A stretch of 64,000 nucleotides of DNA from Tritrichomonas musculus (lineage: Eukaryota > Parabasalia > Tritrichomonadida > Tritrichomonadidae). Under the pieces are notes generated by a model, which was not told the origin of the DNA, did not search any database, and was given only the letters and a program-made list of their open reading frames with translations. Shown here in pieces: positions 40,776-51,029 of the stretch (its first letter is position 1; every line of letters begins with the position of its first letter). The stretch spans positions 62,001-126,000 of the forward strand of contig JAPFFF010000035.1 of assembly GCA_039105265.1 (NCBI GenBank), given 5' to 3'. Made by a program: the position numbers and the translations under genes.

Positions 40776-41387
40776 TACTTTGTAGGTTGATATTTGTCCG
40801 GTTGTAACTTGATTATTAATTTGATTGTTGAAAATATGAAACTATTTTTGGATGAAACTAAATAAAGTAATAGAACCTTTATCTGTATTAATATAGATAT
40901 ATATTAAAGAAATTAAATAAAATAGTGTTTATCATGAAATAGTTGCAAATTGTTATAAAATATGTAAACAAAGTCTTAATTTATAACTCGCTTATATAGA
41001 GTGATGCTTTTCTAATTATATTTTTCAAATTTTCTGAGGAAAAGTTAAGTGGGTACTGGTTAATAGCGGTTGGGTACTGGTTTTTCGCTATTAAAAAAAA
41101 ATAATTCAAAATACCCAATAGTTATTTTAGGGGAATCGTATTTTTCTACGCCACTTTTTGAAAACTTTTAAACCTTTTGAATACTTTTTTATACATTTTT
41201 TATTCAATTTTTGCTAAATAATGCATAAATATTTAGTTCAAATGGCTTCCCGATTCATCCAGCAATTCAAGGAACTTGATTCGGCTTCCCACAGCCCCGT
41301 GGTGATCACTGGTGCGTATATTCCTGAAAAATTATGTAAAAATAAAAAAAAATTATATAAAAAAAAAAAAAAAAAAATAGCGGTTGG
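40776..41387. other. spacer with direct repeats and a small atypical ORF
   Basis: AATAGCGGTTGGGTAC occurs at 41063-41078 and again at 41376-41391, at the very start of the duplicated block. Between them a frame from 41221 reads MASRFIQQFKELDSASHSPV and VVITGAYIPEKL before a poly-A run. Its codons are GC-richer than the surroundings. It may be the end of an old inserted sequence; no family can be assigned. Confidence 0.4.
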
Positions 41388-41599
41388 GTACATTTTGCTC
41401 CTTTTCTGATCTCATCTCTTCATCATCTTATGATTTAAAATAAAATAACAATTGTGCATTTTGAATTATGTGGCAATTATTTCCTGAAATCATCCATTAT
41501 TAGTCATAAAAATTTTATTCCTGTGGTATTTATAGCAAGAGCTATCTGAGTTATTTTAATATGAAGAATTTGGTACTTAGATCCTGAAACATTTCGTCG

Positions 41600-41767
41600 A
41601 TGTCAAAAGTAGGAATAAATAAAACTTTCAGAGAAGTCCTTAATGAAAGCAATTGGCAAGAACCATGTATCAGATCTACATCTATTAATCTTTATATTCC
41701 ATCGAGTGCTGATAAATTGGATGAAAAAAATGAAATAAAAGTCAATGTTTATTTAGAGATGAAGTAA
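41600..41767 (+). CDS. conserved small ORF, 55 aa (copy 1)
   Basis: Starts MSKVGINKTFREVLNESNW and ends KVNVYLEMK, finishing 4 bases before the convergent BTB-F5/8C gene. The same frame is open at 51136-51303, where only one residue changes (Ile6 to Arg) and the other difference seen (ACA/ACC) is silent. I do not recognise it. It may be a real small protein or the C-terminal stub of a lost gene. Confidence 0.4.
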   Translation: MSKVGINKTFREVLNESNWQEPCIRSTSINLYIPSSADKLDEKNEIKVNVYLEMK

Positions 41768-41771
41768 AAAG

Positions 41772-43262
41772 TTATTCCTCGCGGATTGTCCCAAAGAATT
41801 CAAGAGCTGAAAAAATGAATCGATTGTCTCCACATGTGTTAGTGCCTGTTTGCTGGATTCGAAGGTACTGGAAGTATCCATTCAGTGATTTGCCTTCGCG
41901 AACTTCAAATGCATTCGAGTATCCTTTCCCATCGAGGCTTTTGTCGTTTGTTCGCGCATCAAGTGGCGTCCAGCTTTCTCCGTCATTTGAGCCATCAAGG
42001 CGCCAGCTCTGTGGATGGTAGTTGCCAGCCCCATTCCAGCTGTTGGATCTAATTGAATAGAAAGAAGGCTTCACTTTTCTGTCCTTGAAATCAACAGTCA
42101 GCCACGAGTTGGCTGTGTTGCTGGAATAAAAGCATCCATCCGTGTCACTGAAATTAACAACATTCTTGGACTGATAACTAGGATTACTACTCCAAGCTTG
42201 TGATGATGTGATGTTGATGGTTCCGCTGTCAAGGACGCTTGCTGGGTTTCCGTTGCCAAGTTTGGCGATTATTCCATTGAATCTGTTGCTCGCATTGCTG
42301 TCGTATTCAACGGTCGTGTACTTGTGCCTGTCAGTGACTGTATATCTGTTCGGATTCAGCGACTTTCGCTCTTCCTCGGTCTTCGCTTTTGCAACAACGT
42401 CTCTGCGCGTGAAGAAGCACTTTTTCAGGATCCTCCACAGCTCACTCGTCATCTCTGGTGCTTCAATCTTTTCTATCGCCTCGTTGAACTTCACCTCACT
42501 CAGCGAGCAAAAGTCAACAAGTTCATAAAATACAACTTTTTCTGATATGTCATATTTTTCTTTATGTTCAAAAACTTTTTCAATGAATTCAAAAAGTGAA
42601 TCTTCACTTCTCAATTTTAGTCCATCGTCGCGTAGAATTGCGTGCAGAATTGGAAGAGGAAGACGATAAAGTTTTTCTGGATCAATCGAGTAAAAGTGGC
42701 TCGAAATGAATTTAACTAGCTGGTCGTTGTCATATGGAAATCGGAATGGAAATGATTCTGAGATATTAAAATTATGCATGAACTGAAGACGTTGAATGCA
42801 GTCATCAATATTCGTTTCTTCTGACAAAACGGGGAAAAGTTCGTTAATTTTGTCAACGATTTCTTGATTCCCAAGGAAATGTGATATTATTCGAAGTTTT
42901 TGACTCTCATCGAAATTAATGTCAACACTTTCACCAAGAGTTATTGATCGAAGTTTTTCAAGGATGTCACTGTTGATTTCTGTGTTTAAATTTATTTTTT
43001 CTTGATCAACTTCGTCAATTTTAAGTATGTTGATTGTTGGATCAGAATAATGAAGGGATGAAACACGAGGTGAAATAAATTCGGCTAAAAATCGATGCAT
43101 TTTTATACCATATTGTCTTACGAGAAATAAAAATTCGTCGTCGTTTAATTTAATTTCATCTAGATTATTTGAATTCAGAATTGAAATCGGTGTATTATCA
43201 CTAGAATGGAAAACGATGTTTTTCAAGCCGGATGCTGAAATGGCGAATGCTTTCTTACTCAT
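41772..43262 (-). CDS. BTB-BACK-F5/8C (discoidin) protein, 496 aa (copy 1)
   Basis: BTB domain about 30-130 (NDDEFLFLVRQYGIKMHRFL, AEFISPRVSSLHYSD), BACK-like helices about 165-290 (LYRLPLPILHAILRDDGLKL), then a basic linker and an F5/8-type C domain about 325-495 (RFNGIIAKLGNGNPASVLDS; SWRLDGSNDGESWTPLDART; QYLRIQQTG). No signal peptide, so the discoidin fold is probably intracellular, unlike animal ones. BTB-BACK proteins often act as adaptors for cullin-3 ubiquitin ligases, so the discoidin part may recognise the substrate; this is inference. Good ATG at 43262. About 26 residues differ from copy 2, over half of them in the BTB part. The GC content of the discoidin part is above the flanks. 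Confidence 0.88.
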   Translation of the reverse strand: MSKKAFAISASGLKNIVFHSSDNTPISILNSNNLDEIKLNDDEFLFLVRQYGIKMHRFLAEFISPRVSSLHYSDPTINILKIDEVDQEKINLNTEINSDILEKLRSITLGESVDINFDESQKLRIISHFLGNQEIVDKINELFPVLSEETNIDDCIQRLQFMHNFNISESFPFRFPYDNDQLVKFISSHFYSIDPEKLYRLPLPILHAILRDDGLKLRSEDSLFEFIEKVFEHKEKYDISEKVVFYELVDFCSLSEVKFNEAIEKIEAPEMTSELWRILKKCFFTRRDVVAKAKTEEERKSLNPNRYTVTDRHKYTTVEYDSNASNRFNGIIAKLGNGNPASVLDSGTINITSSQAWSSNPSYQSKNVVNFSDTDGCFYSSNTANSWLTVDFKDRKVKPSFYSIRSNSWNGAGNYHPQSWRLDGSNDGESWTPLDARTNDKSLDGKGYSNAFEVREGKSLNGYFQYLRIQQTGTNTCGDNRFIFSALEFFGTIREE

Positions 43263-43559
43263 TTAGTAAAAAAATAATAAAATCAAAATTTTGAATTCTT
43301 AAATGGTCATATTTTTTTAAAGATATCGTAAATATTGACCAAACAGGGATTGTTACCTGAGTTAACATAATGCATCTATCAAAAGCTTGTTTATCAATTA
43401 CAAATGAGGAAAATACACATTAGTTAAAGATTTACAATTATATAAAGAATTTTTTTTTAATTTTGAACAAGCCAAAAGGAATTGTTACTTGTTTTAATGA
43501 TGAGCAGGAAAAGAAAGCCTTTTTTCAAATTTCACTAATTGAATACTTCAAATTTGTCA

Positions 43560-43800
43560 TATCTTTATGTCTCATTAAAAAATATATCCATCTATTCTCC
43601 ATTGATAAAAATTAACAAAAAATCTTTTATTGATTGTGAATCATTAACAAAAGTTGACATCACAATTCCTAGTGTTATCAGAATTAAAAAAAATATTAAA
43701 AAGTTTAGTGACTCTTGGCAATATTGGTCCTTTTTTTGGATATATGTTAGTTTATTCTTTTTTATCATTTCATTATTATTGTTAAAGAAATGTCGATGAT
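43560..43800 (+). pseudogene. BspA-like LRR relic (copy 1)
   Basis: The frame contains one and a half BspA-type repeats (INKKSFIDCESLTKVDITIP) and then a hydrophobic stretch ISLLLLKKCR before a stop. No proper start. In copy 2 the corresponding repeat is cut by the GC-rich palindrome at 53135-53204. Confidence 0.45.
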
Positions 43801-44029
43801 CTTGGTTTCATGTTCCTTGAGATAATCAAAGATTTCAAAGAATAAAAATTTTGATTCGATCTTTTTTTTTTTTGATTGAATTTTAATGGTAAAGGGCCTT
43901 CAATTTTATACTTATAAATTTTAATTTGATTTATCAATTGTAATGAACATTCAGCAATACTTGGATAGAATGGGTAAAATTCGAGATTAAAAAAAATTTA
44001 AAGAATTTGCGAATGAATGAAAATTTCAT

Positions 44030-44230
44030 ATTCTTGACATTTTTTTTAATGATCTTAAGATTCGAGATAATCAGCATGATATTAAATTAAGAATGCATGT
44101 TATCTCTAAAATTTCAGAATATAATTCTTGTGTACCAAACTTTTTCAAAAAAATTGAAATAATTTTGAATCATATCAAAAATGAAATTGCATTATTCAAA
44201 ATGATTTATTATTTCATTATTATGAAAAAA
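44030..44230 (+). pseudogene. ankyrin-protein N-terminal domain relic
   Basis: One frame reads LRMHVISKISEYNSCVPNFF and then KKIEIILNHIKNEIALF, the pattern of the conserved N-terminal domain (I-S...R-P-x-F-F-x-K-I-E-x-I) found before ankyrin repeats in many trichomonad proteins. No start and no ankyrin repeats follow. Copy 2 keeps only a short piece near 53450. Confidence 0.4.
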
Positions 44231-44529
44231 AAAAAGACTTGAACATTATAAATGTTTTAATTTCAAGTGAGCATAATGCATTCAATTCTTTGGGCAGATA
44301 ATTAATGTGAAATACTATTTGAAAAGAGTCCAGAAATTTTTGGTTTTTTTTGAATGTCAAAAATTTTAATGAAAAATTTTATCTGAAAATTATATCAAAA
44401 AGTTCATTTTCCATATTTGAATTTTGATTTTAGAGGATAAATTCTATATTATTTATATATAAATTAAAAATTTCAAGTTTATGCAATTTTATTCAATTTA
44501 AACTAATGATGTGAATTTCACTTCATCAA

Positions 44530-44540
44530 TCATTTTTCAA
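44530..44540 (+). promoter_or_regulatory. initiator-like motif, 154-aa gene copy 1
   Basis: TCATTTTTCAA abuts the ATG at 44541; preserved in copy 2 at 53783-53793. It helps to choose this ATG over the upstream GTG. Confidence 0.5.
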
Positions 44541-45005
44541 ATGGAACACCAAATAGAAAAAGAAGACAAAGCAACATTAACAGATTTTATATTTGTTGAT
44601 TGTTATCCACAATCAGGAGAAGAAGAAGCATTTGTGCCTCGTTTGGATGATGGTACGATTGTTTCATACGAAAGTGAAGATCCATTTTTACGAGATTATT
44701 ACAATTCATATTCCAAGTGGGCAAATGATGGTGAAAGGTTTCTCAATGAAGAATTCGTTAAAGAATATATCAGCACAGGAAAAATCACAATATTGAGAGA
44801 TGGAAGACCAGAAATGGAAGCTTGGCTTAATTACACGTGCGATAGTAATGCATTTTTGGTTGAGTGGGGAAACAGCAGAGTATTTGCCAAAGAATTCATA
44901 GAAAAAATGCTGAAAGTATTCAACGAACATGGAAACATACCAGAATATTTGTCATCAAAATCTCAAACTGTTATTCAGTTATCAGAGTGGAATCCACCAG
45001 ATTAG
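44541..45005 (+). CDS. conserved hypothetical protein, 154 aa (copy 1)
   Basis: The frame is open from a GTG at 44511, but the first ATG (44541, MEHQIEKEDKATL) has an initiator-like motif directly upstream. The protein is acidic, soluble-looking and globular, with VDCYPQSGEEEAFVPRLDDG near the start and a Trp-ending C-terminus (LSEWNPPD). I do not recognise the family. Copy 2 differs at three residues, all between positions 80 and 103, so the product appears to be under constraint. Confidence 0.65.
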   Translation: MEHQIEKEDKATLTDFIFVDCYPQSGEEEAFVPRLDDGTIVSYESEDPFLRDYYNSYSKWANDGERFLNEEFVKEYISTGKITILRDGRPEMEAWLNYTCDSNAFLVEWGNSRVFAKEFIEKMLKVFNEHGNIPEYLSSKSQTVIQLSEWNPPD

Positions 45006-45396
45006 TAAACAATGCGTCTCGGGGAATTTATTTTTTTATTTATTTATTTTTGATTAATAAATGCAATTTTCTGATTGCAATGTAGATTAATCGGCAACGT
45101 TTTATATTTCTATCTTTTTCTGCATTTCATTTTTTTGTGAGATTTATAACAAAATATATTTCTGTCTTTCTATTGAGATAACAAGTATCAGGAAGTTCTT
45201 TGTTTTAAGTAACTCTTCTAATATAAAACTTTTTTAAAATGATTAAATACTTAAATAAATATTATGGGTTTAAAAACAGGTTCATTTTTAATAATATTAA
45301 ATGCTTTTTTGGAAATGCGCCGACGTTTCCGCAGTTCTACAAATATTAATATTATTCACTTTTAAACATTAAATTTTTATTATTTAGTAAATATTT
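45006..45396. other. intergenic region, end of shared block before the macro gene
   Basis: Homology with copy 2 runs to about 45060 and resumes at the start of the macro gene (about 46330). Nothing else seen. Confidence 0.5.
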
Positions 45397-46365
45397 TCAG
45401 ATGTCTTCCACTGGCGAAGTTTTCACCTTTGGAATTCTCATTCTTTTCCGTTTGGCTGTCTTTTGTGGATCGTTCTTTGGCTTTTCTTCGTCTTTCTTCT
45501 TATTTTTATCTTCTTTTTCATCAATGTCACTTTTCTTATCGTCCTTCTCTTTCGTAACTTTTTCAGGGGTATTGTCACTTTTTCTATCGGATTTTGTCTT
45601 TTTCTCTTTTTTGTCTTCTTTGTCACTTTTTCCTGATTCACTGCTCTTCTCTTCTTCCTCTTCTTCCTCATCTTTCTCTTCCTCCTCGTCTGTGCAAATT
45701 GGCTGCTCTGTCAGAGGGAAGAATTCGTGCAGGTACTCATAGTAAATTTTAACGTCTTTTGGTAAAAAAACAACAAAAATGATTCGGTCTGTTTTTTCAA
45801 GATTTTCTTCTTTTTCAAGCCATTCTCTGACGGTTTTCATCGCAATCCGCGTGGCTGGCTTGATCGGAAAACCAAATATTCCAGTCGATATGCAACATAA
45901 TCCAATACTTCGAATATCATCCCCATCAATTAATTTTATGGTCGATTCATATGCGTTTTTGAGCAGCTTGGGCTTTTTTCCTCGCGGGCCAACTGTATGG
46001 ATTACATATTTGGCAGGAAGATTGTATCCCTTCGTTAAAACTGCGTTCCCAGGATCAATGAAATTCCCGTTTTCCTTGAGTTCAAGTTTGCACTCTTTGT
46101 AAAGATTTGGTCCTGCTGCTCGATGTATAGCTCCACAAATTCCGCCACCAGGTCGTAACATTTCATTTGCCGCATTTACAATGGCATCTGCAGCAAGATG
46201 TGTTGAGTCTCCACCTGGCCATATCGATATTTTTGAATTGATTTCGTCGTTCAAATGATACCTGACTTTTATGTTTTCTGGGATCGGGTAATCTGTTAAT
46301 GATTCTGGCCCTGCTTTGCTCCATGGCTCGAGATCATCAAGCGTTAATACTTTTTTAGCTGACAT
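45397..46365 (-). CDS. macro-domain (ADP-ribose-binding) protein with charged tail, 322 aa
   Basis: MacroD-type macro domain at about 40-215: DAIVNAANEMLRPGG at residues 60-74, then GICGAIHRAAG, VLTKGYNLPAKYVIHTVGP, and the ISTGIFGFPIKPA loop. Such domains bind ADP-ribose and many remove it from proteins. In hydrolase-type members the first loop reads GGGVDG with a catalytic Asp; here it is GGGICG, so hydrolysis may be weak or lost while binding could remain. The last 95 residues are a Lys/Glu/Ser-rich tail ending in KRKRMRIPKVK, a possible nuclear localisation signal. Copy 2 of the duplication retains only the first 11 codons of this gene (54317-54349). Confidence 0.88.
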   Translation of the reverse strand: MSAKKVLTLDDLEPWSKAGPESLTDYPIPENIKVRYHLNDEINSKISIWPGGDSTHLAADAIVNAANEMLRPGGGICGAIHRAAGPNLYKECKLELKENGNFIDPGNAVLTKGYNLPAKYVIHTVGPRGKKPKLLKNAYESTIKLIDGDDIRSIGLCCISTGIFGFPIKPATRIAMKTVREWLEKEENLEKTDRIIFVVFLPKDVKIYYEYLHEFFPLTEQPICTDEEEEKDEEEEEEEKSSESGKSDKEDKKEKKTKSDRKSDNTPEKVTKEKDDKKSDIDEKEDKNKKKDEEKPKNDPQKTAKRKRMRIPKVKTSPVEDI

Positions 46366-47232
46366 GAGAAAATTGTTATATTAAATTCAAAAGAGAACGG
46401 AGACAGTTTTTGTACGTTAAATATTATTTTAAAATAAATTTATATTAATACTTGAATGATATTTTAAAATATATTTTTTAAATAAAACAATTATTATGTT
46501 ATATAAATAAAATTATATCATTTATAATTGAATTTGTTTTTATAATAATGGTGATTTGTAATATGATTTCATCTTAGAAATGAAGTCCAAGATACTTATA
46601 TAATTCAATCAATAGATTATTTCAAATAAATTTTATATCCCACTTATGAATGCAAATGATTGTAGGAGTATTTAGTTGCAACCAATTTAAAGTATTCTGC
46701 AGTAAAAACTTTTTGTGAAAGTTATACTAAATTTCCATTCAGAGAGAAAACTTCAAACAGAAGAATTATATCAGTTTCTTTCGTTAGAAAATCAAAAGAG
46801 TAAATCTCCATGAATGGAAATTATTTGATTTATCAAATTATGATATTTTTTTTGCATTGTAAATCAAAAAACTTCTATAATTAAATAACGAAATCAAATT
46901 AAACTTCCATAGCTTTGGATGTTATGATTTATTATAATTTAAGATATGTGATACAAAAATCTGTTATCTAAGTATTAAATCTGGGAAAATAAGTTATATT
47001 TTAATCAATTGTCATCTTATTTTCTCAATTAAGTAAATATATATGTTACATCAATCAAATAATTATAAAATTGCCAAAATTGATAAAACTTTAGAAGAAA
47101 TCTTTGTTTTTGATAGCAATCAAAATAAATTCAATTTAAAAAAAAAAAAAAATCATTTGTTGTCATCAAGTTTTTCTCTTATCTTCTCTCAAAATTCAGA
47201 GGAATCATAATTCAATGAGATATCTTAATCAT
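46366..47232. other. gene-free end of duplication copy 1
   Basis: No gene seen. The part from about 46843 to 47232 is about 85-90 percent identical by eye to 54600-54993. The first 470 bp have no partner in copy 2, where a tRNA-Leu lies instead. Confidence 0.55.
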
Positions 47233-47233
47233 T

Positions 47234-48307
47234 GGTGGTGCAACGATAAAAATACGTTACACGTTTTTTGAAAATTTATGAATATCTCTTTTTCTATTTA
47301 ATATAATTAAATAAATTCCATATAAAACTCTTTGTATTTTTAATTAAATAATTTTAAATGATAATTCATTGAGCTATTCAAACTTTTTTGGAAATCATTT
47401 AATGTGAAATATCATGAAATGATATTGATTTTCAGTAGTATAATGTATTATTTTATATTCAGATACATTTCCATTTTCTAATAATTTAGTTAAAAATAAT
47501 TTTATCTTCAAAGTGATTAAAAAAACTGCATTTTTTGGTTGTATGCCATATAGATTTAACTTTTCTGAAATATCAAACAAATTCTAGATAATATAAAGTT
47601 TCAATACATATTTTTATTTATGTGATATATATGATTGTATACTATAAAATAATCACATTTAATCGTGCGCAACTTTATTTCAAAATGAAATTTGCATCAA
47701 ATACCATTCAATATATATCCAATATTATTTTGTATTATTTGGTTTTCATATCATATATAAGTTATATTTAATATATATTTGATTTTCATTTTAAATATTT
47801 TTATAATAAATAAAATAAGCATAAATTAAAAAATTTTTTTGTACTTAACAGTTTTTGATAATAGTTTAGAAAAATTATTTCAAGCACCATTCTTAATTTA
47901 TTGAATGATATTATATAAATATAATTATTTTATTTCATTCAATTCTATATTATTATATCTTATTAAAAATAACTTGTAAATGTTATTAAAAATATTATAA
48001 TATATATATGTATATAATTATAAATAAATATCATATTCAATATTAGTAGATTCTAATGTTAATATAAAAACATAAGAATTTAGTTTCTCATATTTTCTGA
48101 GAAACAAAAATTGATAAGATTTTATTGAATTTTAAATTGAGAAAATTCTGAATAAGATTATTTTTTTTCTCATTCAATTTTAATATACATATATAGTTGC
48201 GCAGCATTAATTTTGTAGTTCCGGACCTCATTTAACTCTTATAATATATATCATTATATTTAAATTATAAATATAAAACAAAAGTATTTTTTTATCGTTG
48301 CACCACC
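47234..48307. mobile_element. non-autonomous element with about 22-bp terminal inverted repeats
   Basis: The left end GGTGGTGCAACGATAAAAA (47234 onward, then TAC) is repeated in reverse complement at the right end (48284-48307), with one extra A in the poly-A part. The 1.07-kb interior has no ORF, so this is a MITE-like element. The family is not assigned: a TA target-site duplication is absent, and a CATT on both sides is only a possible one. The element begins exactly where homology with duplication copy 2 ends (copy 2 reads on without it at about 54993). Confidence 0.7.
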
Positions 48308-48997
48308 CATTTTTTTAGAGGTATTCATGTAGGGAATTCGTCAATAAAATTTTAATTAAAACATTTTTTATTTTTTTATCTCAATAACATAATTAAAGTT
48401 TAAAGATATTTTAGGTATAATAAATATTATATATTGCATTAAATTTTATATATGCCTATATAAATCCAAACCAATTATACTAGTAGTTTTTGTGTAAAAA
48501 TAAATTGACCTTATTATATCATCTTCGACTTTATTTTTTTTATAATTTAAAATAGAATGTAATTCAAAATATTATTTTTGTTATATCTAAAGTAACGGGA
48601 TTAAGTGGTCATCACTGGTATTAAGCATTTATACATTTTAATAATTAATGCAATATATAATATTCAATTTTTCAAATAATTTTATCAATGGGTCATCTAT
48701 AGAATCTTCTCAAATTACTAATTTGAGAGGTAAATAAATTTAAGATTTGTGATAAAAATTGAGGGAATAAAAAGTTATTTCTATTTAATTAATTCGCTAT
48801 CGTCCGAGCCCAAAAACAAAATAGAGCATTTTCCCAAAGTTAATTTCAATCAGATAGACTTTATGTTCCCATGTACTTTTCAAAAAAGATAAGTTTTCAC
48901 TTTTGACCAAATATAGGAAAGAAAATTTGAAACTTGTTTCAATCAAAATCGGCAAATATCACATATACCAAAATGTCGTCCAAAAAGCAAAAAATGA
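48308..48997. other. gene-free AT-rich spacer
   Basis: No ORF or RNA gene seen between the inverted-repeat element and the surface-protein relic. Confidence 0.5.
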
Positions 48998-49981
48998 CTG
49001 GGATGGGCTGGACGGCCAGCACTTGTTTTTGTGAGAATAAATGACATCATAATTGAGAACTTCTATTTCAAAGAGAACAATTTGAGTGATTCTGGATTAT
49101 TTGCTGAACGAGAGCATGATAGCAACATTGATATCAAGCTGATTGGCTGCTATGCAGATACAAAGAAAGCATCAAAATGGGAAGCTGATTACATCATCAC
49201 TACTGACTGCCATTTTGATGAAATATATTCAAACACTTACGAGCTGAGACAATTGAACTTTGGAAGCTGCCAAGGCGTGGAGTTACCTGGTCCAATGATC
49301 ATTAGCTCCTTCTTCACTGCTTCTTCTCCATTTACATTAAGTTCATTATTTAGTAAATCTGATCTCTTCTCCAAATCGTCTTCATTCACTGATTCAAAGA
49401 AGTTCTCAGGTTCTGACAAATTTAGTAAATCTGATTATTCTACTGGTTCTGGGAAGTTTAATAAAACTAACTATTTCACAGGTTCTGGAAAGTTTCGCAA
49501 TTCAAACAAAATCACCAAAACAGGTGAATTCTCTAGAACAGATAACTTTTCATCATCAGGTACATTTTGAAGCTCAAACATATTCACTTTTTCTGATGAA
49601 TTTGAAAAGTCATCATATTTTTCTCCTTCTCCAAAATTTTCTGCATCTAATACTTTCAGTCTATCCGACTCCTTTAGTCAGTCCTATGATTTCAGTATAT
49701 CTCTTCAATTTACACAATCAGATGAATTGTCCATTGATCGAGGTGTAAATATTGGATCTTCAAATAAAGGAGGAAACATAACAGCTATTGAAGCTGGAGT
49801 TGGAGGTCCAGCAGCAGCAGTAATAATTGCAGCTCTTATTGTTTTCTTTATTGTTCAGAAACGAAGAAGACTCCCAACAAGTGATATTGATCTCATGAAT
49901 GAAACAAATAGTTCATTAACAGTGGATAATGCACTGCAAACAATAATGGAAAATGATGATCCTTTTGCTGATGATTTTTAA
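48998..49981 (+). pseudogene. surface protein with Phe/Ser hexad stalk and membrane helix, 5'-truncated, one internal stop
   Basis: The frame opens after a TGA at 48995 and has no ATG near its beginning. It starts inside a beta-helix-like segment (VRINDIIIENFYFKENNLSD). A stalk follows in which Phe recurs about every six residues among Ser/Thr/Lys/Gly (FSGSDKFSKSDYSTGSGKF). A TGA at 49568-49570 interrupts it, and the same frame goes on with more hexads to a membrane helix (AGVGGPAAAVIIAALIVFFI) and a basic-acidic tail ending DDPFADDF. Phe/Ser-repeat stalks are typical of trichomonad PMP-like surface proteins. Missing start plus an internal stop argue for a recently lost gene. Confidence 0.7.
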
Positions 49982-50373
49982 AAAATAAATAAGTAATTTT
50001 TTTTTTTTTTTTTTTTTTTTTTTGAATTTATTAAACAATTCATGTACTCATTTCCAGAATTTTGGAAAATGATTTAATAAAAAATACATTCATTAAATTT
50101 TTATTTCTTTCATAACTTATTAATTATTTAGTGTTTTGATACATTATTCTACAATATCGATTTGCTTCTTGAAGATCAATATCTACATCATAATCATTTT
50201 CTAATATAAAAGTTTGAATTCCATTGATTTTCTGTATCCAATATCTGCAACCTATTTATTGTAACGAGATACTTCTCTTATATTGCTACACCATCTCCTA
50301 TACATAGCAAATGTGCATAAGCAAAGATTGAATAGTATTTACATAATATGTTGAGAATGAAATAACTTCACCT

Positions 50374-50544
50374 TTATAAGCTGCTATTTTGAAATAATTC
50401 AATTCCTTCACCTTTGTCAAATTCAATTCCTTCACCTTTGTCAAATTCAATTCCTTCACCCTGGCTTAGTGAAATTGCATAATATCTCATTAAACCAACA
50501 ACTCCTCTTTCAACTCCCATTTTAAATGCATTTTTAAATTCCAT
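50374..50544 (-). pseudogene. Sel1-repeat relic with 24-bp tandem repeats
   Basis: A 56-codon frame reads FKMGVERGVVGLMRYYAISL, then three in-frame copies of GEGIE(FDK) caused by a 24-bp tandem repeat (about 50404-50460). The G-x-G-I-x-x-D element of a Sel1 repeat has slipped into three copies. The remaining Sel1 fold is missing. Other pieces of the old gene may extend to about 50130. Confidence 0.5.
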
Positions 50545-50696
50545 TTTTTTCGAGAGTTAAATGGCTTATCTTGAATGCATTTCTCTTTTTGTCTTTTTAA
50601 GGAATAAGAAATTTTATAAGTTGTAATAAAACTGAAATCAAATTTCAGATGTTGGCTCTTTTGTTTTTAAGAATTAAATGATAGCTTGTATGTTTG

Positions 50697-51029
50697 CTAA
50701 TTCTTCTTTGTTATCTTTCGATCTTTGGCTGGTTCTTGTGTTGTTGTTGTTTCTGTTTCTTTCCTCTTTCTTTTCTTTGATTTATCATCAATATTCTTCC
50801 AATTGTCTTCTTGATCGTTGTTGTAAACTTCTTCAAATTCAAATTTGGTTTCTTTTTCTTCTACTTCTTCTGCTTTCTCAGTTAAAATTTCTTCCGATTT
50901 GGCTTTTTCTTTGTCTCTCGATTTTACATTTTGCTCCTTTTCTGATCTCATCTCTTCATTATCTTCTGATTTAAAATAAAATAACAATTGTGTATTTTGA
51001 ATTATGTGGCAATTATTTCCTGAAATCAT
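50697..51029 (-). CDS. short charged low-complexity ORF, 110 aa
   Basis: Lys/Glu-rich frame ending AKDRKITKKN; the family is not recognisable. The right edge of this ORF (about 50927-51029) is the beginning of duplication copy 2. Copy 1 retains just that piece at 41388-41490 and lacks the rest, so the duplication break lies within the ORF. It may be a fragment of a longer nuclear-type protein. Confidence 0.35.
   Translation of the reverse strand: MISGNNCHIIQNTQLLFYFKSEDNEEMRSEKEQNVKSRDKEKAKSEEILTEKAEEVEEKETKFEFEEVYNNDQEDNWKNIDDKSKKRKRKETETTTTQEPAKDRKITKKN

Larger units (their letters stand above)
41388..47232. repeat. segmental duplication, copy 1
   Basis: Direct-repeat partner of about 50927-54993. 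Shared content in order: the end of a charged ORF, a 55-codon ORF, the BTB-F5/8C gene, BspA and ankyrin relics, the 154-residue gene, the start of the macro gene, and about 390 bp of AT-rich DNA (46843-47232). Copy 1 keeps the whole macro gene; copy 2 does not. The right edge coincides with the inverted-repeat element at 47234. Confidence 0.85.

Noticed and set aside
43539-43799. Membrane protein gene of 86 residues
   Set aside because: It begins at a TTG and consists of a BspA repeat remnant plus a hydrophobic tail; copy 2 has lost the frame, so a relic is more likely.
45401-45742. 113-residue Ser/Phe-rich frame opposite the macro gene
   Set aside because: Antisense of the Lys/Glu-rich tail of the macro protein.
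5870-49981. Reassigned stop codons (TAA at 6197, TGA at 49568, several in the relics)
   Set aside because: Intact genes end at TAA, TAG or TGA, and the in-frame stops occur only in genes that also show truncation or other damage, except at 6197. Ordinary decay explains them better.
50404-50460. CRISPR-like array
   Set aside because: The 24-bp units are directly adjacent without spacers and lie in a coding relic of a eukaryote.
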